NCBI GenBank assembly: GCA_937950385.1
Contig: CALFEA010000029.1
Location: 1 to 6,483, forward strand
Length of the DNA stretch: 6,483 nt
Reading direction: 5' to 3'
Source of the DNA: an uncultured Altererythrobacter sp.
Lineage (GTDB): Bacteria > Pseudomonadota > Alphaproteobacteria > Sphingomonadales > Sphingomonadaceae
Under the pieces are notes generated by a model. That model had not been told where the DNA came from and made no database searches. It was given only the letters and a program-made list of their open reading frames with translations. This document shows, one piece after another, positions 1 to 6,483 of the stretch (the first letter of the stretch is position 1; every line of letters begins with the position of its first letter). A program made the position numbers and the translations under genes.

Positions 1-240
1 AAACCGCAAACTGCGCAATGCGTAAGGGCCATAGACCCCCACCGCGACCATGGCGAGCCACACCACCAGAGCGGACCCGCTCAATGCCAAGCCTCTTTCA
101 TCAAACGGTCCAGCATCTATGCCGATCTGATTGGCGCGCAATTGCCAAGCCAACTCTCCGGCCAAAACCAGCAGTGCATAGTCAAGCAATGCGAGCAGAA
201 GCACGGCATGCGGGATATAATGTTTAAACAATCGGATCAT
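1..240 (-). CDS. Sugar transferase of the exosortase/PEP-CTERM-associated (EpsB-like) family, N-terminal fragment
   Basis: This is the first 80 codons of a gene that runs off the left edge. The product starts MIRLFKHYIPHAVLLLALLD and shows two hydrophobic membrane segments, at about residues 10-30 and 54-72, followed by GVYGPYALRSLRF. That opening, with a short basic head, a first membrane helix, a short linker and then a second helix ending in a VGVYG-x-x-ALRSLR stretch, resembles my recollection of sugar transferases linked to PEP-CTERM/exosortase polysaccharide loci (TIGR03013-like). Those enzymes are thought to move a sugar phosphate onto the lipid carrier at the inner membrane; the catalytic C-terminal domain is not in the window. 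The ATG at 238-240 is the only reasonable start, because an in-frame TGA lies six codons upstream (256-258). No clear Shine-Dalgarno is visible in front of it. The family call rests on the N-terminus only, so another multi-pass membrane protein remains possible. Confidence 0.72.
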   Translation of the reverse strand, partial: MIRLFKHYIPHAVLLLALLDYALLVLAGELAWQLRANQIGIDAGPFDERGLALSGSALVVWLAMVAVGVYGPYALRSLRF

Positions 241-256
241 TGGTTCTGTGCTTTGT

Positions 257-280
257 CAGCTCTCGTGATTTACGAGACTG
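257..280 (-). promoter_or_regulatory. Inverted repeat in the leader of the sugar transferase gene
   Basis: CAG(C)TCTCGT, five bases GATTT, then ACGAGACTG form a 9-bp stem with one bulged C. It lies 16-40 nt before the sugar transferase start codon. It could be an operator or an RNA hairpin close to the ribosome entry site, which itself lacks an obvious Shine-Dalgarno. It has no U-run after it on either strand, so it does not look like a terminator. Function is unknown. Confidence 0.35.
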
Positions 281-306
281 CTCTAAAGCGCAGAGGTGAA
301 ATGTCG

Positions 307-317
307 GTAAACTTTAC
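307..317. promoter_or_regulatory. Short palindrome GTAAACTTTAC upstream of the sugar transferase gene
   Basis: Perfect 5-bp arms GTAAA and TTTAC flank a single central C, about 67 nt upstream of the sugar transferase start. The arms match those of the palindrome in the regulator/aceA control region (1812-1827), but the spacer is 1 base instead of 4, so the same protein would not obviously bind both. An 11-bp AT-rich palindrome can occur by chance. The remaining sequence between 241 and 403 holds no gene and no convincing sigma-70 promoter. Confidence 0.2.
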
Positions 318-403
318 AGTGGATTTTAGAGAGCTGAATTGAAAGGGTTTTTAGTCCTAACACCGCCTTAAACCACTCTTTCGGTCAAACTTTGGGGACC
401 TGT

Positions 404-1801
404 TTAGCGCTCACGCTCTTCTAATGTTCTAAAATCAAACGGAGTTACACCGCGAATGATTCGATCAATATGTAAGGGCGCGCCGCGCGGTGGGAGCGAC
501 CGCTGGCGACATCCTGCGCGGTGACAACGCGCACAGCCAAGACCGATGGGTTGCGCGGCATCAGCTTCCAAATTCACGTCTCTTGCTCCGGCTAAATCCG
601 CAGCAAGCCGCGCCTCAAGGCCAAGCACCAAGACAAAACTCGCTTCGCCTACACCGCCTGTTCCGTCGACTGTTTGCGCAAAAGTCAGCCAATGATCAGG
701 ACCAGCATCCGCTCCCTCAACTTTAATCGCCTGTGCGCACAGTTCGCCGCTCCGATCGAATGCCTCATGAACAATCCAGAGCGGGCAGCTGGCATCACTT
801 TCGAGCAGCGTTGCACCTGAGGCCCCAGAGAACCGTTTGGAGAATTGTCCCGCGCGATCAACTCTTCCCATAAAGAACGGCAATCCGCGCTGCCCCACAC
901 GTTGTAATGTCGTAAGCCGGTGCGCGACCTGCTCGAAGCTCGCACTGAAGCGTCGTTGTAGGATACGAACGTTATAACTGGTTTGCTCGCAAGCACGCAG
1001 GAAGCGCCCATATGGCATTATCAACGCAGCTGCGAAGTAAGCAATAAGGTGGCGCTCAAACAACTGTTTTGCACCACGATCAGTAAGCTGTGACCCTGCT
1101 ACCAAGGCGTCAATCTGTTCGCGTTGCTCCAGCTGTGCGATTTGTAATGCAACTTGAAAATTGCGCGATGTATGGGCGAGCATTTCGGACAATTGTAATT
1201 GTCGCGCATGGAGATCAAGCCTGCTCAACGCCTCTGGCATCACTTCCAATGGGAGTATTCGAACTGACAATTGATGCTTTTCACGCAGTCTCTCGGTCAA
1301 CGCTGAACCGATATCGCCCCGCGAAAGTCGCAATTCATCAGCCAATCCCTCTGCTGCATGATCAAGATCAGCAAAATGATTGCGCCATCGTTCAATCTCT
1401 AACCGTGATGCAAGAAGCGGATCTGTAGCACCGCCTGCTTCCATATTGGCATTGTCATAAAGCCGCGCAAAAGCCGCAGCAGCTTGCGGCGCTGACGCGA
1501 GAAACTCATTGGCCTCCTCCCGATCAATTCCAAGATCTGAAAAGCGCTCGTCAGAAAGGCGGCGTGCTAGGCCATCAATTCCTCCAATCGCTTCGTCTTC
1601 ACGCAGCGCTCTAGGATCAAAGTCATACTGTTCTATCACGCGCACCAGAACGCGGGCAGACAATGGGCGCTGATTACGCTCAATTAAGTTGAGATAGCTT
1701 GGCGAAATTCCCAAGCTAGCAGCCATAGCCGCTTGGGTTTGGCCTTCCCGTTTGCGAAGGCGGCGCAGGGATGGACCTGCGAGAATTGAGCTATTAGACA
1801 T
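404..1801 (-). CDS. XRE-family transcriptional regulator of the short-chain fatty acyl-CoA regulator (ScfR; RamB/PrpR-like) family
   Basis: The 465-residue product has an N-terminal helix-turn-helix at about residues 9-64 (RRLRKREGQTQAAMAASLGI, then SPSYLNLIERNQRPLS), a central IrrE/M78-derived region at about 155-285, and a C-terminal DUF2083-like region at about 290-465. Diagnostic stretches include LSEML...SRNFQVALQIAQLE, FAAALIMPYGRFLRACE, RRFSASFEQVAHRLTTLQ, CPLWIVHEAF and GCARCHRAGCRQRS. The central region lacks the HExxH zinc motif, as expected for this non-peptidase group. Cys423, Cys426 and Cys431, perhaps with Cys339, are candidate Fe-S ligands; an iron-sulfur cluster has been reported for the mycobacterial relative PrpR. 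Family members (RamB, PrpR, PccR) control acetate or propionate assimilation and respond to acyl-CoA. It is divergent from aceA, so control of aceA is the natural inference. The ATG at 1801 follows AGGAA with a 6-nt gap. No convincing terminator follows the stop. Activator or repressor action cannot be told. Confidence 0.92.
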   Translation of the reverse strand: MSNSSILAGPSLRRLRKREGQTQAAMAASLGISPSYLNLIERNQRPLSARVLVRVIEQYDFDPRALREDEAIGGIDGLARRLSDERFSDLGIDREEANEFLASAPQAAAAFARLYDNANMEAGGATDPLLASRLEIERWRNHFADLDHAAEGLADELRLSRGDIGSALTERLREKHQLSVRILPLEVMPEALSRLDLHARQLQLSEMLAHTSRNFQVALQIAQLEQREQIDALVAGSQLTDRGAKQLFERHLIAYFAAALIMPYGRFLRACEQTSYNVRILQRRFSASFEQVAHRLTTLQRVGQRGLPFFMGRVDRAGQFSKRFSGASGATLLESDASCPLWIVHEAFDRSGELCAQAIKVEGADAGPDHWLTFAQTVDGTGGVGEASFVLVLGLEARLAADLAGARDVNLEADAAQPIGLGCARCHRAGCRQRSLPPRGAPLHIDRIIRGVTPFDFRTLEERER

Positions 1802-1811
1802 CGCACATTCC

Positions 1812-1827
1812 TGTAAAATTATTTACA
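1812..1827. promoter_or_regulatory. Candidate operator palindrome TGTAAA-N4-TTTACA between the regulator and aceA
   Basis: TGTAAAATTATTTACA has perfect 6-bp arms around a 4-base spacer. It begins 10 bases upstream of the regulator start codon and touches its AGGAA ribosome binding site (1808-1812), so a bound protein would be well placed for autoregulation. Further half-site-like copies lie toward aceA: TTACAA at 1823-1828, again at 1831-1836, and the inverse TTGTAA at 1875-1880. ScfR-family proteins are described as binding TTTGCAAA-like repeats; this site is related in style but not identical. Binding by the adjacent regulator is inference. Confidence 0.5.
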
Positions 1828-1963
1828 ACATTACAATCATCATTGCCGTATCTCGCTCATAAAGACAAGAAAGTTTGTAAGTATCTCTGTCAGTCAGGGC
1901 CGCTTCCATGCATAAAGACTGCCATACAAACCAACTCAGGGAAACCTCCCCTCCCTTTCAATC

Positions 1964-1967
1964 GGAG
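1964..1967 (+). promoter_or_regulatory. Ribosome binding site that fixes the aceA start
   Basis: GGAG lies 9 nt before the ATG at 1977-1979. An earlier in-frame ATG at 1908 has no comparable site and would add 23 polar residues with no resemblance to an isocitrate lyase N-terminus. No convincing -35/-10 pair could be fixed in 1828-1963. Confidence 0.75.
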
Positions 1968-1976
1968 ACACTGAAC

Positions 1977-3575
1977 ATGACTTATCAAGCCACAATTCAA
2001 AACTTTCGTCAGGCTATCGAAGGTCGCGGGGCTGCGTGGAGCGCCATCGACGCCGAAAGCGCTGCTCGCATGCAAATCCAGAACCGCTTCCCCACAGGTC
2101 TCGATATTGCCAAGCACACTGCAAAGATCATGCGCGCCGACATGGAGGCATATGATGCTGATCCGGCGAAATACACACAGTCATTGGGTTGCTGGCACGG
2201 TTTCATCGCGCAGCAAAAGATGATTTCGATCAAAAAGCACTTTGGCACCACCAAACAGCGCTACCTCTACCTTTCAGGTTGGATGGTTGCGGCTCTGCGT
2301 AGCGAGTTTGGCCCACTGCCAGATCAATCCATGCATGAAAAAACATCCGTACCTGCGCTGATCGAAGAGCTTTACACATTCCTCAAGCAAGCAGACAGCC
2401 GCGAGCTCGGCGGAATGTTCCGCGAACTCGATGCAGCACGTGAAGCCGGTGATGCAGTTGAAGCCAAACGCCTTGAACACGCTATCGACAATTACGAAAC
2501 ACATGTTGTTCCGATTATCGCCGACATTGATGCAGGCTTCGGTAACGCTGAGGCGACCTACCTATTGGCCAAGAAAATGATCGAAGCAGGTGCTTGTGCC
2601 CTTCAGATCGAAAACCAGGTTTCGGATGAAAAACAATGCGGCCACCAAGACGGCAAGGTTACCGTTCCGCACGAAGATTTCGCGCAGAAAATCCGTGCAT
2701 GTCGTCACGCATTTCTAGAGATGGGCGTTGAAGATGGTATCATTGTTGCGCGTACAGATAGCCTTGGTGCTGGCCTGACCAAGCAAATCGCTTACACCAA
2801 AGAAGAAGGCGATCTGGGTGATCAATATAACAGCTACCTTGATTGCGAAGAAGTTGATCCGGCCAATATCCAAAATGGTGACGTGTTCTTGAGCCGCGGC
2901 GGCAAGCTGCTACGTCCTAAGCGCCTGCCATCAAACTTGTTCCAATTCCGCGCAGGTACTGGTGAAGACCGCTGTGTTCTTGACGGGATCAGCTCATTGG
3001 AAGCTGGCGCAGACTTGCTTTGGATTGAAACGGAAAAGCCGCATGTTGAACAAATCGCTGGCATGGTCGACCGTATCCGCGAAGTCGTACCGAATGCGAA
3101 GCTGGTTTATAACAATTCGCCTAGCTTCAACTGGACGCTAAACTTCCGCCAGCAGATCTTCGACACATGGGCAGAAGCCGGCAAAGACGTGTCAGCCTAT
3201 GACCGCGACCGCTTGATGAGCGTTGACTATGACGCGACTGACCTTGCAATTGAAGCTGATGAAAAGATCCGCACTTTCCAAGTAGATGCTGCGAAACGCG
3301 CTGGCATCTTCCACCATCTGATCACTTTGCCGACTTATCACACTGCGGCTTTGTCGACTGATAATCTGGCGCGTGAATATTTCGGCGATCAAGCGATGCT
3401 GGGTTACGTCAAAAACGTTCAACGCGAAGAAATTCGTCAAGGTATTGCCTGCGTTAAGCACCAGAATATGGCCGGCAGCGACATTGGCGATGACCATAAG
3501 GAATATTTCGCTGGTGAAGCCGCGCTGAAAGCGGGCGGCAAAGACAACACTATGAACCAATTCGCAGCGGCATAA
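1977..3575 (+). CDS. aceA: Isocitrate lyase (long, about 530-residue form)
   Basis: The enzyme cleaves isocitrate to glyoxylate and succinate, the first step of the glyoxylate shunt, in the cytoplasm. It allows growth on acetate or fatty acids. The 532-residue product carries the family landmarks in order: SGW at residues 100-102, the metal/substrate segment DIDAGFGNA from 183, the catalytic loop KQCGH at 219-223 with Cys221 as the acid/base residue, and NSPSFNW at 380-386. The length, and KQCGHQDGKVTVP instead of the KKCGH of the 434-residue E. coli enzyme, place it in the longer subgroup typified by Pseudomonas aeruginosa. The extra central stretch, at about 265-330, includes YNSYLDCEEVDPANIQNGDV. 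The frame is intact and all key residues are present. The gene is divergent from an ScfR-type regulator and followed by a small ORF and a terminator, suggesting a two-gene transcript. No malate synthase gene is in the window. Confidence 0.98.
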   Translation: MTYQATIQNFRQAIEGRGAAWSAIDAESAARMQIQNRFPTGLDIAKHTAKIMRADMEAYDADPAKYTQSLGCWHGFIAQQKMISIKKHFGTTKQRYLYLSGWMVAALRSEFGPLPDQSMHEKTSVPALIEELYTFLKQADSRELGGMFRELDAAREAGDAVEAKRLEHAIDNYETHVVPIIADIDAGFGNAEATYLLAKKMIEAGACALQIENQVSDEKQCGHQDGKVTVPHEDFAQKIRACRHAFLEMGVEDGIIVARTDSLGAGLTKQIAYTKEEGDLGDQYNSYLDCEEVDPANIQNGDVFLSRGGKLLRPKRLPSNLFQFRAGTGEDRCVLDGISSLEAGADLLWIETEKPHVEQIAGMVDRIREVVPNAKLVYNNSPSFNWTLNFRQQIFDTWAEAGKDVSAYDRDRLMSVDYDATDLAIEADEKIRTFQVDAAKRAGIFHHLITLPTYHTAALSTDNLAREYFGDQAMLGYVKNVQREEIRQGIACVKHQNMAGSDIGDDHKEYFAGEAALKAGGKDNTMNQFAAA

Positions 3576-3609
3576 CTGCCCTGTTCGCCCCTTAGAAAGG
3601 AGCAAGACG

Positions 3610-3774
3610 ATGACAACCGAATCAAAAGAACCTGGCCGCGCTCGTGCCCTGCTTTCAACAGCAGATATGAAGCTCTTGCGCCGCGCACTTGAGAGCCACG
3701 CCAAAGCCACCGAAGACCGCGAAGAACTCGCCAAGGTCAACGCGCTGCATCATAGGCTTGGAACCTACACCTAG
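3610..3774 (+). CDS. Small hypothetical protein downstream of aceA
   Basis: This is a 54-codon ORF from ATG to TAG. It begins MTTESKEPGRARALLSTADM and ends with KVNALHHRLGTYT. A strong ribosome binding site, AAAGGAG at 3596-3602, lies 7 nt before the start. The ORF begins 34 nt after the aceA stop and ends 26 nt before a strong intrinsic terminator, so it is probably the last gene of the aceA transcript. The product is highly charged (many Arg, Lys and Glu), has no cysteine, no signal peptide and no membrane segment, and looks mostly helical at about residues 12-50 (STADMKLLRRALESHAKATE is amphipathic). I do not recognise a domain and assign no function. A role tied to isocitrate lyase or acetate growth would be a guess based on position alone. 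Confidence 0.75.
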   Translation: MTTESKEPGRARALLSTADMKLLRRALESHAKATEDREELAKVNALHHRLGTYT

Positions 3775-3781
3775 TTTGCGT

Positions 3782-3797
3782 TCTCCTGGGGAGGAGA
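3782..3797 (+). other. Small hairpin preceding the terminator
   Basis: TCTCCT and AGGAGA form a 6-bp stem around a GGGG loop, starting 7 nt after the stop of the small ORF. It has no U-run. It stands directly before the main terminator stem and may help RNA stability or be incidental. Confidence 0.35.
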
Positions 3798-3800
3798 GTT

Positions 3801-3841
3801 CGGCCGTCGGAAGCTACCCCACAGCTTTCGGCGGCCGTTTT
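3801..3841 (+). terminator. Rho-independent terminator of the aceA transcript
   Basis: CGGCCGTCGGAAGCT (3801-3815) pairs with AGCTTTCGGCGGCCG (3823-3837) to give a 15-bp GC-rich stem with two G-U pairs and a 7-base loop ACCCCAC. TTTT follows at 3838-3841. It closes the rightward aceA/small-ORF unit. Read on the minus strand, the stem starts 17 nt past the amidohydrolase stop but lacks a U-run, so it would be at best a weak terminator for that gene. Confidence 0.88.
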
Positions 3842-3854
3842 ACGTCCCGGAGAA

Positions 3855-5186
3855 TTAGCCGCCAGTTTTGGCAAGCAAATCCAAAGTCGCACTGGCCAAT
3901 GTTTCTGCGCCGGTCGCGATCACTTTCTCAGCGTCGGGCGCCCAAAATGGTGAGTGCAATGACGGCAATTTCATCTCGCCCTTCTGCGCTGCATCCCATT
4001 GGTCCTGCGGAACTCCGCCAACCCAAAAGATAAGCGATTCTACATTCTCACGATCCGCGCGATAGAATTGGCCAAAATCTTCACCGCCCATAACTGGGGG
4101 CGTTTCTTTGACCCGGCCCGGAAAGCGCTTTTCAAAGCCAGCTGCGATACGTGCAGTAAGCTCAGGCGTATTAAAGGTCGATGGAGTGTACGGGTCCTGC
4201 ACTGTAACCGTCGGCAATTTATCCTCAGGCATGCCCGCAGTTATTGCCTCGCCCCTCGCGATACGCGCGATTCCATCAAGCAAGAGTTTACGCGATTCGT
4301 CGCTGTAAGAGCGAACTGTCAATTGCAGCTTTGCTTCATCAGAAATGATGTTGTGCTTTGCGCCTGCATGGAAACTTCCGACCGTGATAACCGCTGGATC
4401 AAGCGGATTGCTTTCGCGGCTCACTAAGGTTTGAACCCGCATTACAATCGCACTGGCAATAACAATCGGATCTTTCGTGGTGTGCGGATAGGCTCCATGC
4501 CCGCCAATGCCCGGTACGTTGATATCGACGCTGTCGACATTGGCGAGTGCATAGCCGCTAGAATAGCCGATAAAGCCCGCCGGCGCTCCAGCAGCATCGT
4601 GAAAACCAAGCACATAATCTGGTTTGGGAAAGCGAGTGTACAGCCCGTCTTCAAGCATTGCCAATGCCCCCTCGCCCAGCTCCTCTGCTGGTTGCAATAT
4701 CATTACGAGAGTGCCCGACCATTCATCTTTACGCTCGGCCAGCAGTTGGGCCGCGCCAATCCAGCCAGCCATATGGGTGTCATGTCCGCAGGCGTGCATT
4801 ACACCGGTTTCAACGCCAGATGCAGGTGTCGCAATCCGCTTCGAGGCGTAGGGCAAACCCGTCTGCTCAACCACAGGAAGTCCATCCATGTCAGCGCGAA
4901 GCATAACGGTTGGGCCTTCCCCGTTTTTCATCACTGCGACAACGCCAGTTTTGCCGACCTTTTCTGTCACATCGAAGCCTAGAACGCGCATGCGTTTTGC
5001 CAATTTCGCCGCTGTTTCAAACTCTTCGAAACTTAACTCAGGATTGGCGTGTAGGTCTTTGTAGAGTTCCATCAAGCCTGGCATGTCTTCTGCCAGATCA
5101 TCACGAAGATCATCGGCACTCGCCGGAACAGCGCTAACTATCAAGGCAGCTGTTGTTGCCATCACTAGGCTTCTAAAAGTCTTCAT
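3855..5186 (-). CDS. Exported M20-family (M20D) metallo-amidohydrolase
   Basis: The 443-residue product starts with a Sec-type signal peptide: MKTFR, a hydrophobic core at residues 7-20, and PASA before a likely cleavage after Ala24. It therefore probably acts in the periplasm. The mature part has the dinuclear-metal amidohydrolase motifs in order: RADMDGLP (97-104), HACGHDTHM (131-139) with Cys133 and His135, PAEE (166-169) with Glu168 as likely catalytic base and Glu169 as ligand, GFHD with His196, the dimerisation/lid domain from about GIGGHGAYPHTTKDP (226-240), GGEDF (367-371), and the late ligand His411 in LHSPFWAPD. The family removes acyl groups from N-acyl amino acids such as hippurate or indole-acetyl conjugates; the substrate here is unknown. 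GGGAGGG ends 4 nt before the ATG. The gene lies 25 nt after a permease gene on the same strand, indicating an operon. Confidence 0.93.
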   Translation of the reverse strand: MKTFRSLVMATTAALIVSAVPASADDLRDDLAEDMPGLMELYKDLHANPELSFEEFETAAKLAKRMRVLGFDVTEKVGKTGVVAVMKNGEGPTVMLRADMDGLPVVEQTGLPYASKRIATPASGVETGVMHACGHDTHMAGWIGAAQLLAERKDEWSGTLVMILQPAEELGEGALAMLEDGLYTRFPKPDYVLGFHDAAGAPAGFIGYSSGYALANVDSVDINVPGIGGHGAYPHTTKDPIVIASAIVMRVQTLVSRESNPLDPAVITVGSFHAGAKHNIISDEAKLQLTVRSYSDESRKLLLDGIARIARGEAITAGMPEDKLPTVTVQDPYTPSTFNTPELTARIAAGFEKRFPGRVKETPPVMGGEDFGQFYRADRENVESLIFWVGGVPQDQWDAAQKGEMKLPSLHSPFWAPDAEKVIATGAETLASATLDLLAKTGG

Positions 5187-5211
5187 AAATCCCTCCCAAA
5201 ATTCTAAATCG

Positions 5212-6483
5212 CTACATCCCGTACCACAGCACCAAAAGGATCGAGAGCGTCGTCACCATCAACACAACCAACGGCAAGCCGGTCCGGATGTAATCTTTAA
5301 ACTCATAATTGCCCTCTGCCATGATCAGCATATTTGTCTGATAGGCAATCGGGGTCGCGTAACACAGGTTGCAGCCGAACAGCACAGCAAGGATCAACGG
5401 TTCCGCCGGCAGGCCAAGTTGGTTGGCAATATTGAATGCGATCGGTGTACCCACGGTCGCAGCGGTCGCATTGGAGGCAAAGTTTGTAAGCAATGTCACG
5501 AAGAGCATGATTGCAGCAAGCACGAGTGCGGGCGGCAACCCGCCCAGAGCGAGCGACATAACTTCGCCCAGCCACGCCGCAGCGCCGCTTTCCAAAACGA
5601 TCCGGCCAATTGCGATGCTGGCAGCAACCAAGACAATTACCTTGGCGGATAGCGCGCGGCCAACACGGTCAAATTTCACACAGCCGGTTACGAACATCAA
5701 AATCGCGCCCGCCAATGCAGAAATTGCGATCGGCATTTTGAGCAAGTAAAACCCTTCGCTGCCGATAAATGGGATGCCGACAGACGCCGTTGCCACCGCG
5801 CCGAACATGATCACAGCGGCCAAAACGGCTTTTGAACGTCGCGGCAATTCAAGCGCGCCTTCCAGCATCAACAGGCTATCCGCACGTGCAAAGTCCTGCA
5901 AATCCTGCTGGAGCCCCATGACCAGGAGAACATCACCTTCTGCGATGCGCATGTCGCCGCCATCGGAATATTGCTCTTTTTCGCCGAGGACGCGGTTCGG
6001 GCGATGAATTCCCAGAACGCCCACACCATAAAGGTCCGCGATACCAGAACTTGGCAAAGTTCTCGTCAGCAACCGCGAATCGCCAGTAACCGTCATTTCT
6101 ACAACGGTAATATCCTGGCGAGTGGACGAGCTTTCACGGCGAATTTTGTCGAGCACCCAGCTGGGTGCAAGGCCGCCTTGCAAAATACGTGTGGCTTCTT
6201 CCAACGCCTCATGTGTTCCGGACATATGCAGGCGCTGCTGTGGCTCAATCGGCCCAGCCAATTTATCGTGAAACGTGATGCCTTTGGGCAATTTTGGGAG
6301 GATATCTGAGAGTTCCTGACCGATCAGTGCACTGTCACCGCCAATCCTTAGCCGGGTATGAAAAAGCCGCACATCCGCGTCAGCCTCGGTACTGTTGTCG
6401 CCAAGCAGGCGCGGCATCACCAACCAAAGATAAGGCAGCGCAACAACAGCGGCGATCAAAACAATGGGAGTATAATGGAACAC
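5212..6483 (-). CDS. SLC13-family permease with RCK_C (TrkA_C) domains, C-terminal part
   Basis: The gene enters from the right edge; 423 codons are seen and the N-terminus is missing. The visible part has a membrane segment (residues 5-23), then a soluble insert at about 35-210 that resembles two TrkA_C/RCK_C domains (the second around EMTVTGDSRLLTRTLP through AEGDVLLVMG), then about seven membrane segments from 218 to 420. Two conserved stretches fit the divalent-anion:Na+ symporter fold: TNFASNATAATVGTPIA, with SNAT at 337-340, and YATPIAYQTNMLIM at 375-388. Related bacterial permeases move sulfate, dicarboxylates or other small anions across the inner membrane, and the ligand cannot be named from sequence. 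The GTG at the edge reads as an internal valine, because family members have several more membrane segments before this point. It is followed at 25 nt by the exported amidohydrolase, so the two probably share a transcript. Confidence 0.92.
   Translation of the reverse strand: MFHYTPIVLIAAVVALPYLWLVMPRLLGDNSTEADADVRLFHTRLRIGGDSALIGQELSDILPKLPKGITFHDKLAGPIEPQQRLHMSGTHEALEEATRILQGGLAPSWVLDKIRRESSSTRQDITVVEMTVTGDSRLLTRTLPSSGIADLYGVGVLGIHRPNRVLGEKEQYSDGGDMRIAEGDVLLVMGLQQDLQDFARADSLLMLEGALELPRRSKAVLAAVIMFGAVATASVGIPFIGSEGFYLLKMPIAISALAGAILMFVTGCVKFDRVGRALSAKVIVLVAASIAIGRIVLESGAAAWLGEVMSLALGGLPPALVLAAIMLFVTLLTNFASNATAATVGTPIAFNIANQLGLPAEPLILAVLFGCNLCYATPIAYQTNMLIMAEGNYEFKDYIRTGLPLVVLMVTTLSILLVLWYGM

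Noticed and set aside
341..382. Imperfect inverted repeat GAAAGGGTTT ... AAACC-act-CTTTC as terminator of the regulator gene
   Set aside because: The stem is interrupted by three unpaired bases, the loop is about 19 nt, the stem is AT-rich and no clean U-run follows on the minus strand.
1908..1976. Upstream in-frame ATG that would extend isocitrate lyase by 23 residues
   Set aside because: It lacks a good ribosome binding site, the added residues do not look like the enzyme family, and a GGAG at proper spacing precedes the ATG at 1977.
3192..3740. 182-codon open frame on the minus strand across the end of aceA
   Set aside because: It is antisense to the well-supported aceA and small-ORF coding sequences, and its translation has low-complexity Ser/Arg content without any recognisable domain.
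5083..5652. 189-codon open frame on the plus strand across the hydrolase start and permease end
   Set aside because: It is antisense to two clear genes, rich in His/Gln/Arg as expected for a shadow frame, and has no family resemblance.
6481..6483. GTG at the right edge as the true start of the permease
   Set aside because: The SLC13 fold needs additional N-terminal membrane segments, so the gene almost certainly continues beyond the window and this codon is an internal valine.
1..6483. CRISPR array, transposon ends, tRNA or phage genes
   Set aside because: I saw no spaced direct repeats, terminal inverted repeats with target duplications, cloverleaf-like sequence or phage-type genes.

Overview
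The window looks like ordinary chromosome from an alphaproteobacterium, most likely in the Sphingomonadales/Erythrobacteraceae. That placement is inferred from the gene families and their arrangement: a long-form isocitrate lyase divergent from a short-chain fatty acyl-CoA regulator, an EpsB-like exosortase-associated sugar transferase, and a secreted M20 amidohydrolase paired with an SLC13 permease. No alignment was possible. I see no phage, transposon, CRISPR, tRNA or rRNA signal. GC content looks moderate and even across the window.

Layout, left to right. (1) 1-240, minus strand: the first 80 codons of a membrane-anchored sugar transferase whose remainder lies outside the window. (2) 241-403: its upstream region, with two small dyads. 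(3) 404-1801, minus: an XRE-type regulator of the ScfR/RamB/PrpR family with a C-terminal cysteine cluster. (4) 1802-1976: the divergent control region, with a TGTAAA-N4-TTTACA palindrome next to the regulator start. (5) 1977-3575, plus: aceA, isocitrate lyase of the roughly 530-residue type. (6) 3610-3774, plus: a 54-residue uncharacterised ORF with a strong ribosome binding site, followed by (7) a strong intrinsic terminator at 3801-3841. (8) 3855-5186, minus: an exported M20-family metallo-amidohydrolase. (9) 5212-6483, minus: the C-terminal part of an SLC13-family permease with RCK_C-like domains, 25 nt upstream of the hydrolase in an apparent operon.

How the parts fit. The regulator and aceA form a plausible acetate/fatty-acid (glyoxylate shunt) control unit: ScfR-family proteins elsewhere sense short-chain acyl-CoA and control acyl-CoA assimilation genes, including isocitrate lyase. 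The small ORF sits between aceA and its terminator, so it is probably co-transcribed with aceA. No malate synthase gene is in the window. The permease/hydrolase pair suggests periplasmic hydrolysis of an N-acyl or amide compound coupled to uptake of an anionic product, but the substrate cannot be read from the sequence. Nothing here amounts to a clearly new system. The least explained elements are the small aceA-linked protein and the TTACAA-rich divergent operator region.
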